Source of the DNA: Micromonospora humi
Lineage (GTDB): Bacteria; Actinomycetota; Actinomycetes; Mycobacteriales; Micromonosporaceae
Direction of reading: 5' to 3'
Length of the DNA: 64,000 bases
Assembly: GCF_900090105.1 (NCBI RefSeq)
Contig: NZ_FMDM01000009.1
Coordinates: 186,001 to 250,000, forward strand
The position numbers and the translations under genes are program-made. The notes under the pieces were generated by a model that was not told the DNA's origin, did no database searches, and saw only the letters and a program-made list of their open reading frames with translations. Every line of letters starts with the position of its first letter. Within the stretch, counting starts at the first letter, position 1. Positions 24,577-32,992 of this stretch are shown here, piece after piece.

Positions 24577-25024
24577 CTCAGTCCTCCAGGGTGCGGCGCG
24601 GGCCGGCGCCCGACCACCGCCGCTTGTCCGTCCTCAGTGGAAGAACGGGATTGGTGTGCCGTACGGTGTGCGCGAAGCCTGCAAAACCTTGCCAATGCCG
24701 GGCCCCGTGGTCAAGCGCGGCGGCCGGATGCCGTTTCGGGACGCTCATCCCACATGTTGGGGACACGAAACGTTAACTGACAATTACTGCCCAGATGCGC
24801 GCGGCCACTCTGGAGTGACATCCCCAGTTCAGGGCGTCGGAGAAAAGAAGGTATTAGGTGACCGGATCGCGGCTTGCGTCGACACCGACCGTTTCCTACC
24901 TCACCGCGGCTTCCCAAAAAGGATCTCGTCTGATGAAATCGCGGCCGTGCCGCGCGTGGCGCTGGCCGCTGCACCAGGCACGGGTCAGCGGGTCACGCGT
25001 GGAAGAAACGACGGAGGCGATGTC
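24577..25024. promoter_or_regulatory. 448-bp divergent control region between the binding lipoprotein and the conservon
   Basis: Apart from one doubtful small frame, this holds no gene. It is less GC-rich than its surroundings. It has a dyad with CGTTTCG at 24732-24738 and CGAAACG at 24766-24772, with a near-palindrome CCCACATGTTGGG between them. GTTAACTGACAATTACT follows at 24772-24788. These are candidate promoter/operator parts. No confident -35/-10 pair was found. Confidence 0.45.
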
Positions 25025-25028
25025 GTGA
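24858..25028 (+). CDS. Doubtful 56-residue upstream frame coupled to the kinase gene
   Basis: A GTG at 24858 follows AGAAGG by 6 nt and the frame runs 57 codons to a TGA that overlaps the kinase start by four bases (GTGA), the same coupling used elsewhere here. The peptide (VTGSRLASTPTVSYLTAASQ at its start) resembles nothing I know, and its third-position G+C is lower than in neighbours. It may be a translational leader or chance. Confidence 0.25.
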   Translation: MTGSRLASTPTVSYLTAASQKGSRLMKSRPCRAWRWPLHQARVSGSRVEETTEAMS

Positions 25029-28000
25029 GCACCGGACCTACGACCCTGCCCGGGAGCCCCCACGCCGATCAGCGGAGCCGCCGACGGCGCCTGCCCCGGC
25101 TGCGTGACGCGCGGATCCGCTCCAAGCTCGCCCTCATCCTGGTCGTCCCGGTGGCCGCTGTCATTGCACTGGCAACTATCCGACTCATTTCGGTGGGCCA
25201 GGGTGCGTACGAGGCGGACCAGGTGCGCGCGCTGACCGCGGTCTCGGTCGACGTCTCGGCGCTCGCCCAGGACCTGCACAAGGAGCGGATGGCGGCGGCC
25301 ATCTTCCTGGCCAACCCGGCGGTGACGCCCGACGCCTACAACCTGCGGGTGCGCCGGACCGACGAGCGGATCGCGGCCTACAAGGAGGAACGCGGCACCC
25401 TCGGCGACGTGTCGACCTCGGTCAGGGACCGGCTCAAGGTGATCGACGACCACCTGGAGACGCTGAACGGCACCCGCCAGGAGGTGCTCGACCGCGCGCA
25501 GATGCCGGTGGCCGAGGCGAGCCTGCGCTACGGCATCGTCCTCGACGACCTGGTCGCGTACGGCGACACGCTGGCTCAGCAGCCCGGCGCGGAGGGTCTC
25601 GCCGACGCCCGCCGGGCGGTTGCCGCGTTCGCCCACGCCAAGGCCGAGGTGCAGGAGGAGGAGGCGGTCGCCTTCACCGCGCTCACCGCCGGCGGCCGGA
25701 TCGACGAGGAGCAGTTCTCCTCCTTCGTGGCCACGCTCACCGGTCAGCAGGAGGCGTTGCTCGCCTTCTCCCGGGCCGCCACCCCGGAGCAGCGGGCCCT
25801 GGTGGACCGCACCGTCTCCGGCGACGCCGTCCAGCTCGCCGACCGGGTCGCCGGCGACCTGTCCCGGTCGGTCGGCAGGCCCGCGCTGGTGACCGCGCTC
25901 GACGCGTCCGCCGCCGTCGGCGCGGTCGACGACCTGATGCGGTGGGCGGAGACCCAGCTTCTGGACGAGCTGCTCGCCGACGCCGACGCGGTGCGTACCG
26001 ACGTGATCCGGCAGGCCTTCGTGGAGAGCCTGCTCGTGCTGCTCACCCTGGCCGTCGCCGTGACGCTCGCCGTGGTGCTCGCCCGCTCGCTCAACGACTC
26101 GCTGCGGCGGCTGCGTGAGGGCGCGCTCTCGGTGGCCAACCACGACCTGCCGGACGCGGTGAGCCGGCTGCAGAACGTCAACGCCATCGGCGACGGTGGC
26201 GTGGACGAGATCGTCCAGCAGGTGCGGGACCCGATCAAGCTGACCAACCGCGACGAGGTCGGTCAGGTGGCGGTGGCGTTCAACGTGGTCCACCGGGAGG
26301 CGGTCCGGGTCGCGGCCGAGCAGGCCGCGCTGCGGACCAGCGTCTCGGCGATGTTCCTCAACCTGGCCCGCCGTTCGCAGAGCCTGGTCGACCGGATGAT
26401 CGGCGAGCTGGACGCGATCGAGCGCGGCGAGGAGGATCCGAAGCGTCTCGCCCAGCTCTTCGAGCTGGACCACCTGGCCACCCGGATGCGCCGCAACGAC
26501 GAGAACCTGCTGGTCCTGGCCGGTGCCGACTCGGCCGTGCCGCGCCGCGACGACGCGCTCCTGGTCGACGTGCTGCGCGCCGCCCAGTCCGAGGTGGAGC
26601 TCTACAACCGGATCGAGTTCGGCACCGTGGACACCGACATCTCGGTCGCCGCGCACGCCGTCAACGACGTGGTCCGGCTGGTGGCGGAGCTGCTCGACAA
26701 CGCCAGCCGGTTCTCGCCGCCGAACACGGTGGTGGTGGCCGACGGCCGGCGGATCCGGGACTACGTGCTGATCCAGGTCGAGGACCGGGGCCTCGGCCTC
26801 ACCGACGACCAGCTCGACTCGCTCAACCGCCGCCTGGCCGCGCCGCCGACCGTCGACGTGGCCGCGTTCCGGCTGATGGGTCTGGCCGTGGTCAGCCGGC
26901 TCGCCTCCCGCTACGGGATCCGGGTGGAGCTGCGCCGCAACGTCGAGGGCGGCACTGTCGCCCAGGTGACCCTGCCGAACTCCACAGTGGTGCTGCCGGC
27001 CAACCGGGGCCAGGCGCCGCTGACCCGGCCGCGTCAGCCGCTGGCCGTGGAGCCGTCGCCGCTCAGCCAGGTCGGCGCCGCCGACGCGCTGGCCGGTGCC
27101 GGCCGGGGCGGCACCGCCACCCTGGCCGACCAGTGGCGCAACACGACCACCCCGCCGCCCGCGCGGTGGCAGACGCCCGCCGAGGTGCGGGACACCACGC
27201 CGGCCGTCCAGCTCGGCGGGATGCCGGCCCCGGCCCCGGCGCCGGCCGCCGCGCCGGCCTCGGGGGCCGGTTGGTCGGCGGGTGGGCCGACGGTCGCGTA
27301 CCCCGCCCTCGACCCGCTGCCCAAGCGGACGCCGGGCGGTGAGGCCGAACCGGCCGCCGCGCCGGCCCCGCCGGCCTACCAGCCGCTCGCCGCCGCACCG
27401 GCGGTCGAGTCCACCCCGGCCGCACCGGTGGTGGCCCGACCGGCCCGACCGGCCGAGGCGCCGATATTCCGGGAGATGGAGGCGGTCTGGTTCCGCTCGC
27501 ACGGAGAGGACGAGACCACCATCTTCACCCGGCCCCGGTTCGACGAGCCGCCGCCCGCCCCGGCGCAACCCGCCGCGGCCGCGCGGCCACCGCTGCCCAC
27601 CCGTACCCCGGGCGCCCAGGCGTCCGGGCTGTCCACCCCACCCGCGTACAGCCCGCCGGCGGTTCCGACCGCCCCGCCCGCCGCGGCGGCCGCCGCGCCG
27701 GCAGCCCCCGCACCCGCGAGCCCGGTGACGCCCGCGCCGGAGCCCGCCGCGGCCCCGGCGATCGACCCGGAGGCCTGGCGGACGGCGGCCGACGACGGGT
27801 GGAGCCGGGCCAGCCAGGCCTCGGAGCCCACCACCGGTGGCACCACCCGCTCCGGCCTGCCCAAGCGGGTGCCGCAGGCGCAGCTCGTGCCCGGCGGCAT
27901 CGAACCGAAGAGCGGCCGGGACCGCAGCCGGCGCACGCCGGACGAGGTACGGGGTCTGCTCTCCGCCTACCACCGTGGCGTCCAGCGGGGTCGTACGGCC

Positions 28001-28045
28001 GGCACCGACCTGAACAGCACCTCGACCAAGGAGACGAACCGATGA
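25025..28045 (+). CDS. Nitrate/nitrite-sensing-domain sensor histidine kinase (conservon kinase)
   Basis: The 1006-residue kinase has TM1 at about residues 35-58, an extracytoplasmic NIT domain (about 60-330, with DLHKERMAAAIFL), TM2 at about 335-357 and a HAMP segment. The phosphoacceptor region has ELDHLATRMRRNDENLLVL with His about residue 483. The HATPase domain has N-box ELLDNASRFSPP (near 555), VEDRGLGLTDD and LAVVSRLASRYGI. A Pro/Ala-rich disordered tail (about 670-1006) follows. No response regulator is nearby. In Streptomyces such kinases head cvn operons, signalling through a Roadblock protein and a GTPase. The GTG at 25025 follows GGAGG. Confidence 0.9.
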   Translation: MSTGPTTLPGSPHADQRSRRRRLPRLRDARIRSKLALILVVPVAAVIALATIRLISVGQGAYEADQVRALTAVSVDVSALAQDLHKERMAAAIFLANPAVTPDAYNLRVRRTDERIAAYKEERGTLGDVSTSVRDRLKVIDDHLETLNGTRQEVLDRAQMPVAEASLRYGIVLDDLVAYGDTLAQQPGAEGLADARRAVAAFAHAKAEVQEEEAVAFTALTAGGRIDEEQFSSFVATLTGQQEALLAFSRAATPEQRALVDRTVSGDAVQLADRVAGDLSRSVGRPALVTALDASAAVGAVDDLMRWAETQLLDELLADADAVRTDVIRQAFVESLLVLLTLAVAVTLAVVLARSLNDSLRRLREGALSVANHDLPDAVSRLQNVNAIGDGGVDEIVQQVRDPIKLTNRDEVGQVAVAFNVVHREAVRVAAEQAALRTSVSAMFLNLARRSQSLVDRMIGELDAIERGEEDPKRLAQLFELDHLATRMRRNDENLLVLAGADSAVPRRDDALLVDVLRAAQSEVELYNRIEFGTVDTDISVAAHAVNDVVRLVAELLDNASRFSPPNTVVVADGRRIRDYVLIQVEDRGLGLTDDQLDSLNRRLAAPPTVDVAAFRLMGLAVVSRLASRYGIRVELRRNVEGGTVAQVTLPNSTVVLPANRGQAPLTRPRQPLAVEPSPLSQVGAADALAGAGRGGTATLADQWRNTTTPPPARWQTPAEVRDTTPAVQLGGMPAPAPAPAAAPASGAGWSAGGPTVAYPALDPLPKRTPGGEAEPAAAPAPPAYQPLAAAPAVESTPAAPVVARPARPAEAPIFREMEAVWFRSHGEDETTIFTRPRFDEPPPAPAQPAAAARPPLPTRTPGAQASGLSTPPAYSPPAVPTAPPAAAAAAPAAPAPASPVTPAPEPAAAPAIDPEAWRTAADDGWSRASQASEPTTGGTTRSGLPKRVPQAQLVPGGIEPKSGRDRSRRTPDEVRGLLSAYHRGVQRGRTAGTDLNSTSTKETNR

Positions 28046-28449
28046 ACAGGCCTGCGGCCATGCAGGACATGGGTTGGTTGCTCACCAACTTCGCCGACAG
28101 CGTGGCGGGTATCGCCCACGTGGTGGCGGTGTCCGCGGACGGGTTGCTCCTCGCCTCCTCCCGGGACCTGCCCGGTGACCGGGCCGACCAGCTCGCCGCG
28201 ATCACCTCCGGCGTGGTCAGCCTCACCGAGGGCGCGGCGCGGATGTTCAGCGCCGGCGGGGTGCTGCAGACCGTGATCGAGATGGACAGCGGGTACCTCT
28301 TCCTGATGTCCATCAGCGACGGCTCCTCGATGGCCGTGCTCGCGGCGCGCAGCTGCGACGTCGGCCAGGTGGGTTACGAGATGGCGCTGCTGGTGGAGCG
28401 GGTCGGCCAGGCGCTGGTGCCGCTGCCCAGGGACGCCGTCCGGTCCTGA
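28042..28449 (+). CDS. Roadblock/LC7-domain protein of the conservon
   Basis: The 135-residue Roadblock/LC7 (MglB-like) protein regulates the small GTPase encoded two genes downstream. It starts MNRPAAMQDMGWLLTNFADS and has IAHVVAVSADGLLLASSRDL, typical of CvnB. The ATG overlaps the kinase stop (ATGA). Confidence 0.93.
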   Translation: MNRPAAMQDMGWLLTNFADSVAGIAHVVAVSADGLLLASSRDLPGDRADQLAAITSGVVSLTEGAARMFSAGGVLQTVIEMDSGYLFLMSISDGSSMAVLAARSCDVGQVGYEMALLVERVGQALVPLPRDAVRS

Positions 28450-28511
28450 CCGGCTGTTGACCTGGTGATCCGGGGCCGCTCCGGCTCCGTACGAGGGGAG
28501 GTGATCGCGAG

Positions 28512-28874
28512 ATGGAACCGCGACGTGATCCGCGTGGCGCGCTGGTGCGACCGTACGCGGTCACCCGCGGCCGCACCGAGCCGTTGCAGAACATCGCGCT
28601 CGAGGCGGTGCTGTCGAGCACGGCCACCCAGTCCGCCGAGGCGCGCTTCGCCGGGCACGACAAGTACCGCATCTCCTCGGTCTGTGAAGGCCGGGCACAG
28701 TCGCTGGCGGAAATCGCCGCTTACACCCGGATGCCGCTGGGCGTCACCCGGGTGCTGGTCGCCGACATGGTGGCCGAGGGCCTGCTGACGCTACACAGTG
28801 CCGCTCCCGCGACGGGTTTCGCGGCGCGGATGAACCTGCTTGGAAGGGTGCTAAGTGGACTTCGCGAACTATGA
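28512..28874 (+). CDS. DUF742 protein of the conservon
   Basis: The 120-residue DUF742 (CvnC-like) protein opens with LVRPYAVTRGRTEP and continues with a winged-helix-like region (SLAEIAAYTRMPLGVTRVLV then ADMVAEGLL). Its role within conservons is not settled. The frame overlaps the GTPase gene by 20 bp. The ATG follows GGGGAGG at a distance of 11 nt. Confidence 0.93.
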   Translation: MEPRRDPRGALVRPYAVTRGRTEPLQNIALEAVLSSTATQSAEARFAGHDKYRISSVCEGRAQSLAEIAAYTRMPLGVTRVLVADMVAEGLLTLHSAAPATGFAARMNLLGRVLSGLREL

Positions 28875-29472
28875 CCCCGACGGGGCGAGCCGCGGCCGGG
28901 AGATCATCTCCGCGAAGATCGTGATCGCGGGTGGCTTCGGGGTGGGCAAGACCACCCTGGTCGGGGCGATCTCCGAGATCCAGCCGCTGACCACCGAGGC
29001 GTTGATGACCGCGGCCGGGGTGGGCATCGACGACCCGTCGAAGGTGCCGGGCAAGGAGACCACCACGGTCGCCATGGACTTCGGCCGGATCACCATGGCC
29101 GAGGACCTGATCCTCTATCTCTTCGGGACGCCGGGCCAGACGCGTTTCTGGTTCATGTGGGACGAGATCATCCGGGGCGCGGTGGGCGCGGCGGTGCTGG
29201 TGGACACGCGCCGGATCACCGACGCGTTCGCGCCGCTGGACTACTTCGAGAACCGCAAGCTGCCGTACGTGGTGGCGTTGAACCGGTTCGACGACGCGCC
29301 GCACTACGAGCTGGAGGAGATCCGGGAGGCGCTGGCCATCTCACCGGACGTGCCGCTGGTGATGTGTGACGCCCGGCGGCGGGACTCGGTCAAGCAGGTG
29401 CTGGTGACCGTGGTGGAGCACGCCATGCTCCGGCTCCAGGCCGAGCACGGCTACCCGGCGTCGGTGGGCTGA
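28855..29472 (+). CDS. Small GTP-binding protein of the conservon (CvnD/MglA type)
   Basis: The 205-residue GTPase has a P-loop GGFGVGKTTLVG (about residues 25-36), a switch II DxxG region altered to FGTPGQTRFWFMW, and ALNRFDDA as the NKxD-type base-specificity motif in altered form (NRFD). The GTG start lies inside the DUF742 gene. As in cvn operons it is the fourth gene after kinase, Roadblock and DUF742. Confidence 0.93.
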   Translation: MDFANYDPDGASRGREIISAKIVIAGGFGVGKTTLVGAISEIQPLTTEALMTAAGVGIDDPSKVPGKETTTVAMDFGRITMAEDLILYLFGTPGQTRFWFMWDEIIRGAVGAAVLVDTRRITDAFAPLDYFENRKLPYVVALNRFDDAPHYELEEIREALAISPDVPLVMCDARRRDSVKQVLVTVVEHAMLRLQAEHGYPASVG

Positions 29473-29548
29473 GGGCGACCCGCCGGATTGCGGTTCTTCC
29501 GCTCCTGACCTGCGCAAACTTAGGATTCCCCCGAGCATCGTCACGCTG

Positions 29549-29566
29549 TGTGAAGAGTCTTTCACA
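29549..29566. promoter_or_regulatory. TGTGAA-N6-TTCACA palindrome upstream of the ferritin-like gene
   Basis: TGTGAAGAGTCTTTCACA has perfect 6-bp arms around GAGTCT, 27 bp before the ATG. The arms recall CRP-family sites, but CRP/GlxR sites have TGTGA-N6-TCACA and this has N8 by that measure, so the factor is open. Confidence 0.45.
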
Positions 29567-29593
29567 GTGGGCGCAAGTGAGAGGGGAATCCCG

Positions 29594-30541
29594 ATGCGGA
29601 CAGTCAGAGGCATCACCGCGCTGGTCGTCGGCGCCCTGCTCGGTGTGGGCCTGACGGCGGCGCCCGCGCAGGCCGCGGTGACCGACGCCAGGACCCGCGC
29701 CAACACGCTGACGGCGATGAAGGGAGAGGCCTTCGCGCACGCCAAGTACCTGGCGTACGGGGCGGCGGCGGCACGCACCGGCCACGACGGGATCGCCGAC
29801 CTGTTCCGGACCACCGGCGCCACCGAGCTGACCGAGCACTTCACCGAGGAGGCCGCGCTGATCGGCTTCGTCGGTTCGGACGAGGCGAACCTGAGCGACT
29901 CGATCAACGGCGAGTGGCACGAGGCCACCGTGGTCTACCCGGGCTACGCCCGGCAGGCCCGCCGGGACCGCTGCCCGCGGGCCGCGCGACTGTTCCAGGA
30001 ACTGGCCGGCGACGAGGCCCGGCACGCCGCCCGCTTCCGCCTCGCCCGGTACGCGATCACCCACCCCGGCTCCGGCGTGGGCATCCCGGTCGGCGAGGCG
30101 GTCCCACCGGTCCCCGTCACCGCCGGTCGCCCGGTCTGCTCGGGCGCCACCCAGGACAACCTGGAGGCGACGGTGCGCGGCGAGGCGTTCGCGTACGCCA
30201 AGTACACCCTCTACGCCCGGCACGCCCGCGACGGCGGCCAGCCGCGCCTGGCCCGGCTCTGGGACAACACCGCCAGTCAGGAGCTCGGCGAGCACTTCGC
30301 CGAGGCGGCCACGCTCGCCGGCCTGGTCCGCGGCGACGCCGACAACCTGCGCGACGCGATCGACGGTGAGGTCTACGAGGCGGGCACCATGTATCCGGCC
30401 TTCTCCCGGCAGGCGGCCTCGGTGGGTGAGGACGAGGCGGCGGACCTGTTCGCCGAGATCGCGCACGACGAGGCCGGCCACGCGTCGGCGTTCCTGCTCG
30501 CCCTGGTCGACCTCCAGGTCGGCGCGGCCCGGCGGCACTGA
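29594..30541 (+). CDS. Secreted ferritin-like protein with two tandem four-helix domains
   Basis: The 315-residue protein has a Sec signal peptide (ITALVVGALLGVGLTAAPAQA, cleavage about residue 28). It is an internal duplication: GEAFAHAKYLAYG, ELTEHFTEEA and GDEARHAARF in half 1 match GEAFAYAKYTLYA, ELGEHFAEAA and HDEAGHASAF in half 2. The E, ExxH and DExxH spacing is that of rubrerythrin/ferritin-like diiron sites. There is no rubredoxin domain. Extracytoplasmic metal or peroxide chemistry is likely but unproven. Start at ATG after GAGAGGGGAAT. Confidence 0.85.
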   Translation: MRTVRGITALVVGALLGVGLTAAPAQAAVTDARTRANTLTAMKGEAFAHAKYLAYGAAAARTGHDGIADLFRTTGATELTEHFTEEAALIGFVGSDEANLSDSINGEWHEATVVYPGYARQARRDRCPRAARLFQELAGDEARHAARFRLARYAITHPGSGVGIPVGEAVPPVPVTAGRPVCSGATQDNLEATVRGEAFAYAKYTLYARHARDGGQPRLARLWDNTASQELGEHFAEAATLAGLVRGDADNLRDAIDGEVYEAGTMYPAFSRQAASVGEDEAADLFAEIAHDEAGHASAFLLALVDLQVGAARRH

Positions 30542-30548
30542 GCCGGCG

Positions 30549-31637
30549 TCAGTCCACCCGCAGGCGGTAGCCGCGCTTCACCACGGTCTGCACCACCCGG
30601 GGCGCCTTCAACCCCACCCGCAGCCGGGCCACCGCCATCTCCACGGCGTGCTCGTCCGCACCGCGCGGCAGCGTCCGCAGCAGCGCGGTGCGGGAGAGCA
30701 CCTTTCCCGGCGCCGCCGCCAGCGCCCGCAGCACGGCCATCGGGGCCGGCGCCAACTGGCGCAGCTCGCCGTCGACCACGGCGGCGTGACCGCGCAACGT
30801 GAGCACGTGCCCGGCCGCCTTCACCGAAACGGTACGGCGGGGCAGTTCCTCGACGATCGTCCGGACCAGCGCGCCGAGCCGGGCCCGGCTCGGCGCGCTC
30901 ACCGGCACCCCACGCCGTACCAGCGGCTCGGCGGTGACCGTGCCCACGCACCCGGCCAGCACGTCGCCACGCAGCGCCGCCAGCACCGTCTCGGTACGGT
31001 CCCCGGCCGCCCGCAGCAGCGCCTCGGCCGCCGGCGCGGAGGTGAACGTGACCGCGTCGACCAGCCGCCCGGCGACCAGGTCGATGAGCCGGTGCAGCGG
31101 CGCCGGGTCGGCCGGCGGCGCCCAGCGGTAGACCGGCACCTCGATCACCGTGGCCCCGGCCGCGACCAGCGCCTCGGTGCACTCGGGCTGCCGGTCACCG
31201 GGCAACTGCAACGCCACCACCTGACCGGCCACCCCGCGCCGGACCAGGTGCTCGACCACCTCGTCGCAGCTCTCCGAGGCGGGCGACCAGTGCTCGCGCA
31301 GGCCGGCGGCGCGGATCGCCCCGGTCGCCTTCGGCCCGCGCGACACCACGTACGCGCGGGCGAGCATGGCGTGCAGCGGGTCGGCCAGCCCCCAGCCCTC
31401 GGCCGCCTCCAGCCAGCCCCGCATCCCGATGCCGGTGTTGGCCATCAACACGTCCGGCGGGTGCTCCAGGCAGGCCCGGGTGGCCTCGCGTAGATCGCTG
31501 TCGTCGGCCAGCGGCACGATCCGCAGCGCCGGGGCGAGCACCACCCGGGCGCCCCGGCGCTGGAACAGCGCGGCCAGTTCGTCGCGCCGCCGGTCCGCGG
31601 TGACCCCGATGGTGAAGCCCGCCAGTTCGTCCCGCAT
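30549..31637 (-). CDS. Uroporphyrinogen-III synthase fused to a winged-helix DNA-binding domain
   Basis: Residues 1-260 are a HemD-like bilobed domain (FTIGVTADRRRDELAALFQR, then VDAVTFTSAPAAEALL and GCVGTVTAEPLVRRGV). Residues about 270-362 are an OmpR/PhoB-type winged helix (LRQLAPAPMAVLRALAAAPG, LRTLPRGADEHAVEMAVARL, VQTVVKRGYRLRVD). Such fusions occur in Actinobacteria, often near nitrite/nitrate assimilation genes, and may act as regulators rather than haem enzymes. The ATG follows AGGAGGAG, which is also the end of a small upstream gene whose stop abuts this start. Confidence 0.88.
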   Translation of the reverse strand: MRDELAGFTIGVTADRRRDELAALFQRRGARVVLAPALRIVPLADDSDLREATRACLEHPPDVLMANTGIGMRGWLEAAEGWGLADPLHAMLARAYVVSRGPKATGAIRAAGLREHWSPASESCDEVVEHLVRRGVAGQVVALQLPGDRQPECTEALVAAGATVIEVPVYRWAPPADPAPLHRLIDLVAGRLVDAVTFTSAPAAEALLRAAGDRTETVLAALRGDVLAGCVGTVTAEPLVRRGVPVSAPSRARLGALVRTIVEELPRRTVSVKAAGHVLTLRGHAAVVDGELRQLAPAPMAVLRALAAAPGKVLSRTALLRTLPRGADEHAVEMAVARLRVGLKAPRVVQTVVKRGYRLRVD

Positions 31638-31808
31638 TCACTCCTCCTGCCGCAGCCGTACCTCGACCGGGCCGTACCGCCCGCCTGGCGGGCCGGGGCG
31701 GCGGCCGGTGGTGAGGTCGTGGACCTGCTTGTGCAGGGGAGAGGCAAGCGTCACCTCCACTCGGGGACGTGTCCCCGGTTGCGTGGTCACGCGTGCACCG
31801 TCCGTCAT
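31638..31808 (-). CDS. Small 56-residue protein upstream of the HemD-like gene
   Basis: The frame starts MTDGARVTTQPGTRPRVEVT and ends VEVRLRQEE with a TGA directly adjacent to the ATG of the HemD fusion, whose ribosome site lies within its last codons. Third codon positions are strongly G/C from the seventh codon onward, where an in-frame GTG could be the true start. No domain recognised. Confidence 0.5.
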   Translation of the reverse strand: MTDGARVTTQPGTRPRVEVTLASPLHKQVHDLTTGRRPGPPGGRYGPVEVRLRQEE

Positions 31809-31915
31809 GCCACGAAAGCGTGCCGTCGGGCGGTTTCCGGTCCGGGTCCCCCCTGTTTCGGTCCTGTCAAGAGCGCCTCACACCGCACGGGCGTGACGGA
31901 ACCCGCCAGGGGATC

Positions 31916-31938
31916 TAGAATGTGAGAAAACTGTCTCA
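31916..31938 (+). promoter_or_regulatory. Promoter -10 TAGAAT overlapped by a TGAGA-N6-TCTCA operator-like palindrome
   Basis: TAGAAT (31916-31921) fits a -10 box, placing the start near 31928. The palindrome TGAGA-AAACTG-TCTCA (31923-31938) covers that start. The 31915-31945 stretch is unusually A/T-rich. A repressor at this site would block the methyltransferase gene. The factor is not encoded next to it. Confidence 0.5.
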
Positions 31939-31955
31939 TTTAATGGGAGACGCGC

Positions 31956-32657
31956 ATGAGTGTGACGGACGTGTTCGACGCCGTGGCCGGCACCTACGAC
32001 GAGGCCCGACGCCGGCTGGTGCCCTGCTTCGACGCCTTCTACGGAGCAGCCGTCGAAGTCGCCGTGCCGCCACTGCGGGCGGCGCTGGCTGCCGGGCGTA
32101 CCCCCGATGTGCTGGACCTGGGTGCGGGCACCGGCCTGCTCTCCCTGCTGTTGTCCGCGGCCGTCCCGGGCGCCCGGCTGACCCTCGTCGACGGCGCGCC
32201 CAGCATGCTGGCGGTGGCCGCCGGCCACCTGGCGGCCCGCGGGGTGTCGCACCACACCGTCCACGCCGACCTGGCCGACCCGCTGCCCGAGGGCCGCTAC
32301 GACGCGGTGGTCTCCGCGCTCGCCATCCACCATCTGGACGACGACGGCAAGCGGGGGCTCTACCGGCGGGCGGCCGACGCGCTGGCACCCGGCGGCGTGT
32401 TCGTCAACGCCGAGCAGGTGGCCGGCCCGACCCCGGCGTTGGAGCGGCGCTACGACGAGGTGTGGATGGCGCGGATCGCCGAGCTGGGCTCGGACGCCGA
32501 GGAGATCGCCGCCTCCCGTGGGCGGATGCGCTACGACCGGCCGGCCACGGTCGCCGACCAGTGCCGCTGGCTGGGCGAGGCCGGCTTGGTCGACGTGGAC
32601 TGCTTCTTCAAGGAGTGGCGCTTCGCCGTCTTCGGCGGCCGTCGTCCCCCCGAGTGA
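31956..32657 (+). CDS. Class I SAM-dependent methyltransferase
   Basis: The 233-residue small-molecule-type methyltransferase has motif I VLDLGAGTGLLSLLL (about residues 51-65), acidic loop LTLVDGAPSML, motif II/III YDAVVSALAIHHLDDD and APGGVFVNAEQV. The N-terminal VTDVFDAVAGTYDEARRR is typical of UbiE/TehB-like enzymes. Substrate unknown. GGGAGA is near the start and a palindrome covers its promoter, so it is probably inducible. Confidence 0.88.
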   Translation: MSVTDVFDAVAGTYDEARRRLVPCFDAFYGAAVEVAVPPLRAALAAGRTPDVLDLGAGTGLLSLLLSAAVPGARLTLVDGAPSMLAVAAGHLAARGVSHHTVHADLADPLPEGRYDAVVSALAIHHLDDDGKRGLYRRAADALAPGGVFVNAEQVAGPTPALERRYDEVWMARIAELGSDAEEIAASRGRMRYDRPATVADQCRWLGEAGLVDVDCFFKEWRFAVFGGRRPPE

Positions 32658-32694
32658 GCCCGGGTGTCCGGTTCCGCGACCGGCGCGAGCGGGG

Positions 32695-32724
32695 ATGACT
32701 GGCGGTCATACCACTGGGTAATCT
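32695..32724 (+). promoter_or_regulatory. Autoregulatory promoter/operator of the toxin-antitoxin pair
   Basis: The palindrome ATGAC-TGGCG-GTCAT (32695-32709) includes a TTGACT-like -35 (ATGACT). TAATCT (32719-32724) lies 18 bp further as -10, and the antitoxin ATG follows 7 nt later, so the transcript is leaderless. An operator over the -35 fits autoregulation by antitoxin or complex. Confidence 0.6.
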
Positions 32725-32731
32725 GCTCGGC

Positions 32732-32992
32732 ATGACCGCCAAGGTGACACTGTCGTTCTCCGACGAGACGATCGAGGAGGCGCGCCGGTTCGCCAAGCGG
32801 GAGGGGCTCTCCCTCTCCGCCTGGATGGACCGGGCCGCCCGGGAGAAGGCGCTGCGCGAGGTGTTCACCGCGCACGCCGAGGCGGTCGGCCGCGCCGGGC
32901 TGGACCTGGAATCCGCCGCCCTCGCTGACGCCCAGGAAGTCGGCATGGTCCACGACGCCCTGTTCGGCGGCGGACGCCCGCGTGCTGCGTAG
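32732..32992 (+). CDS. Antitoxin (ribbon-helix-helix-like) of a MazEF-type module
   Basis: The 86-residue protein has an N-terminal ribbon-helix-helix pattern (KVTLSFSDETIEEARRFAKR, then EGLSLSAWMDRAAREKA), which binds operator DNA as a dimer. The C-terminal half, LESAALADAQEVGMVHDALF, would wrap the toxin. It overlaps the toxin gene by 11 bp, in the antitoxin-first order of such pairs. Confidence 0.85.
   Translation: MTAKVTLSFSDETIEEARRFAKREGLSLSAWMDRAAREKALREVFTAHAEAVGRAGLDLESAALADAQEVGMVHDALFGGGRPRAA

Noticed and set aside
24419..25024. N-terminal extension of the kinase to 24419
   Set aside because: The reading before 25025 is not protein-like, and GGAGG sits just before the GTG at 25025.
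29549..29566. A canonical CRP/GlxR site
   Set aside because: The half-sites TGTGA and TCACA are 8 bp apart, not 6, so I list it only as a palindrome.
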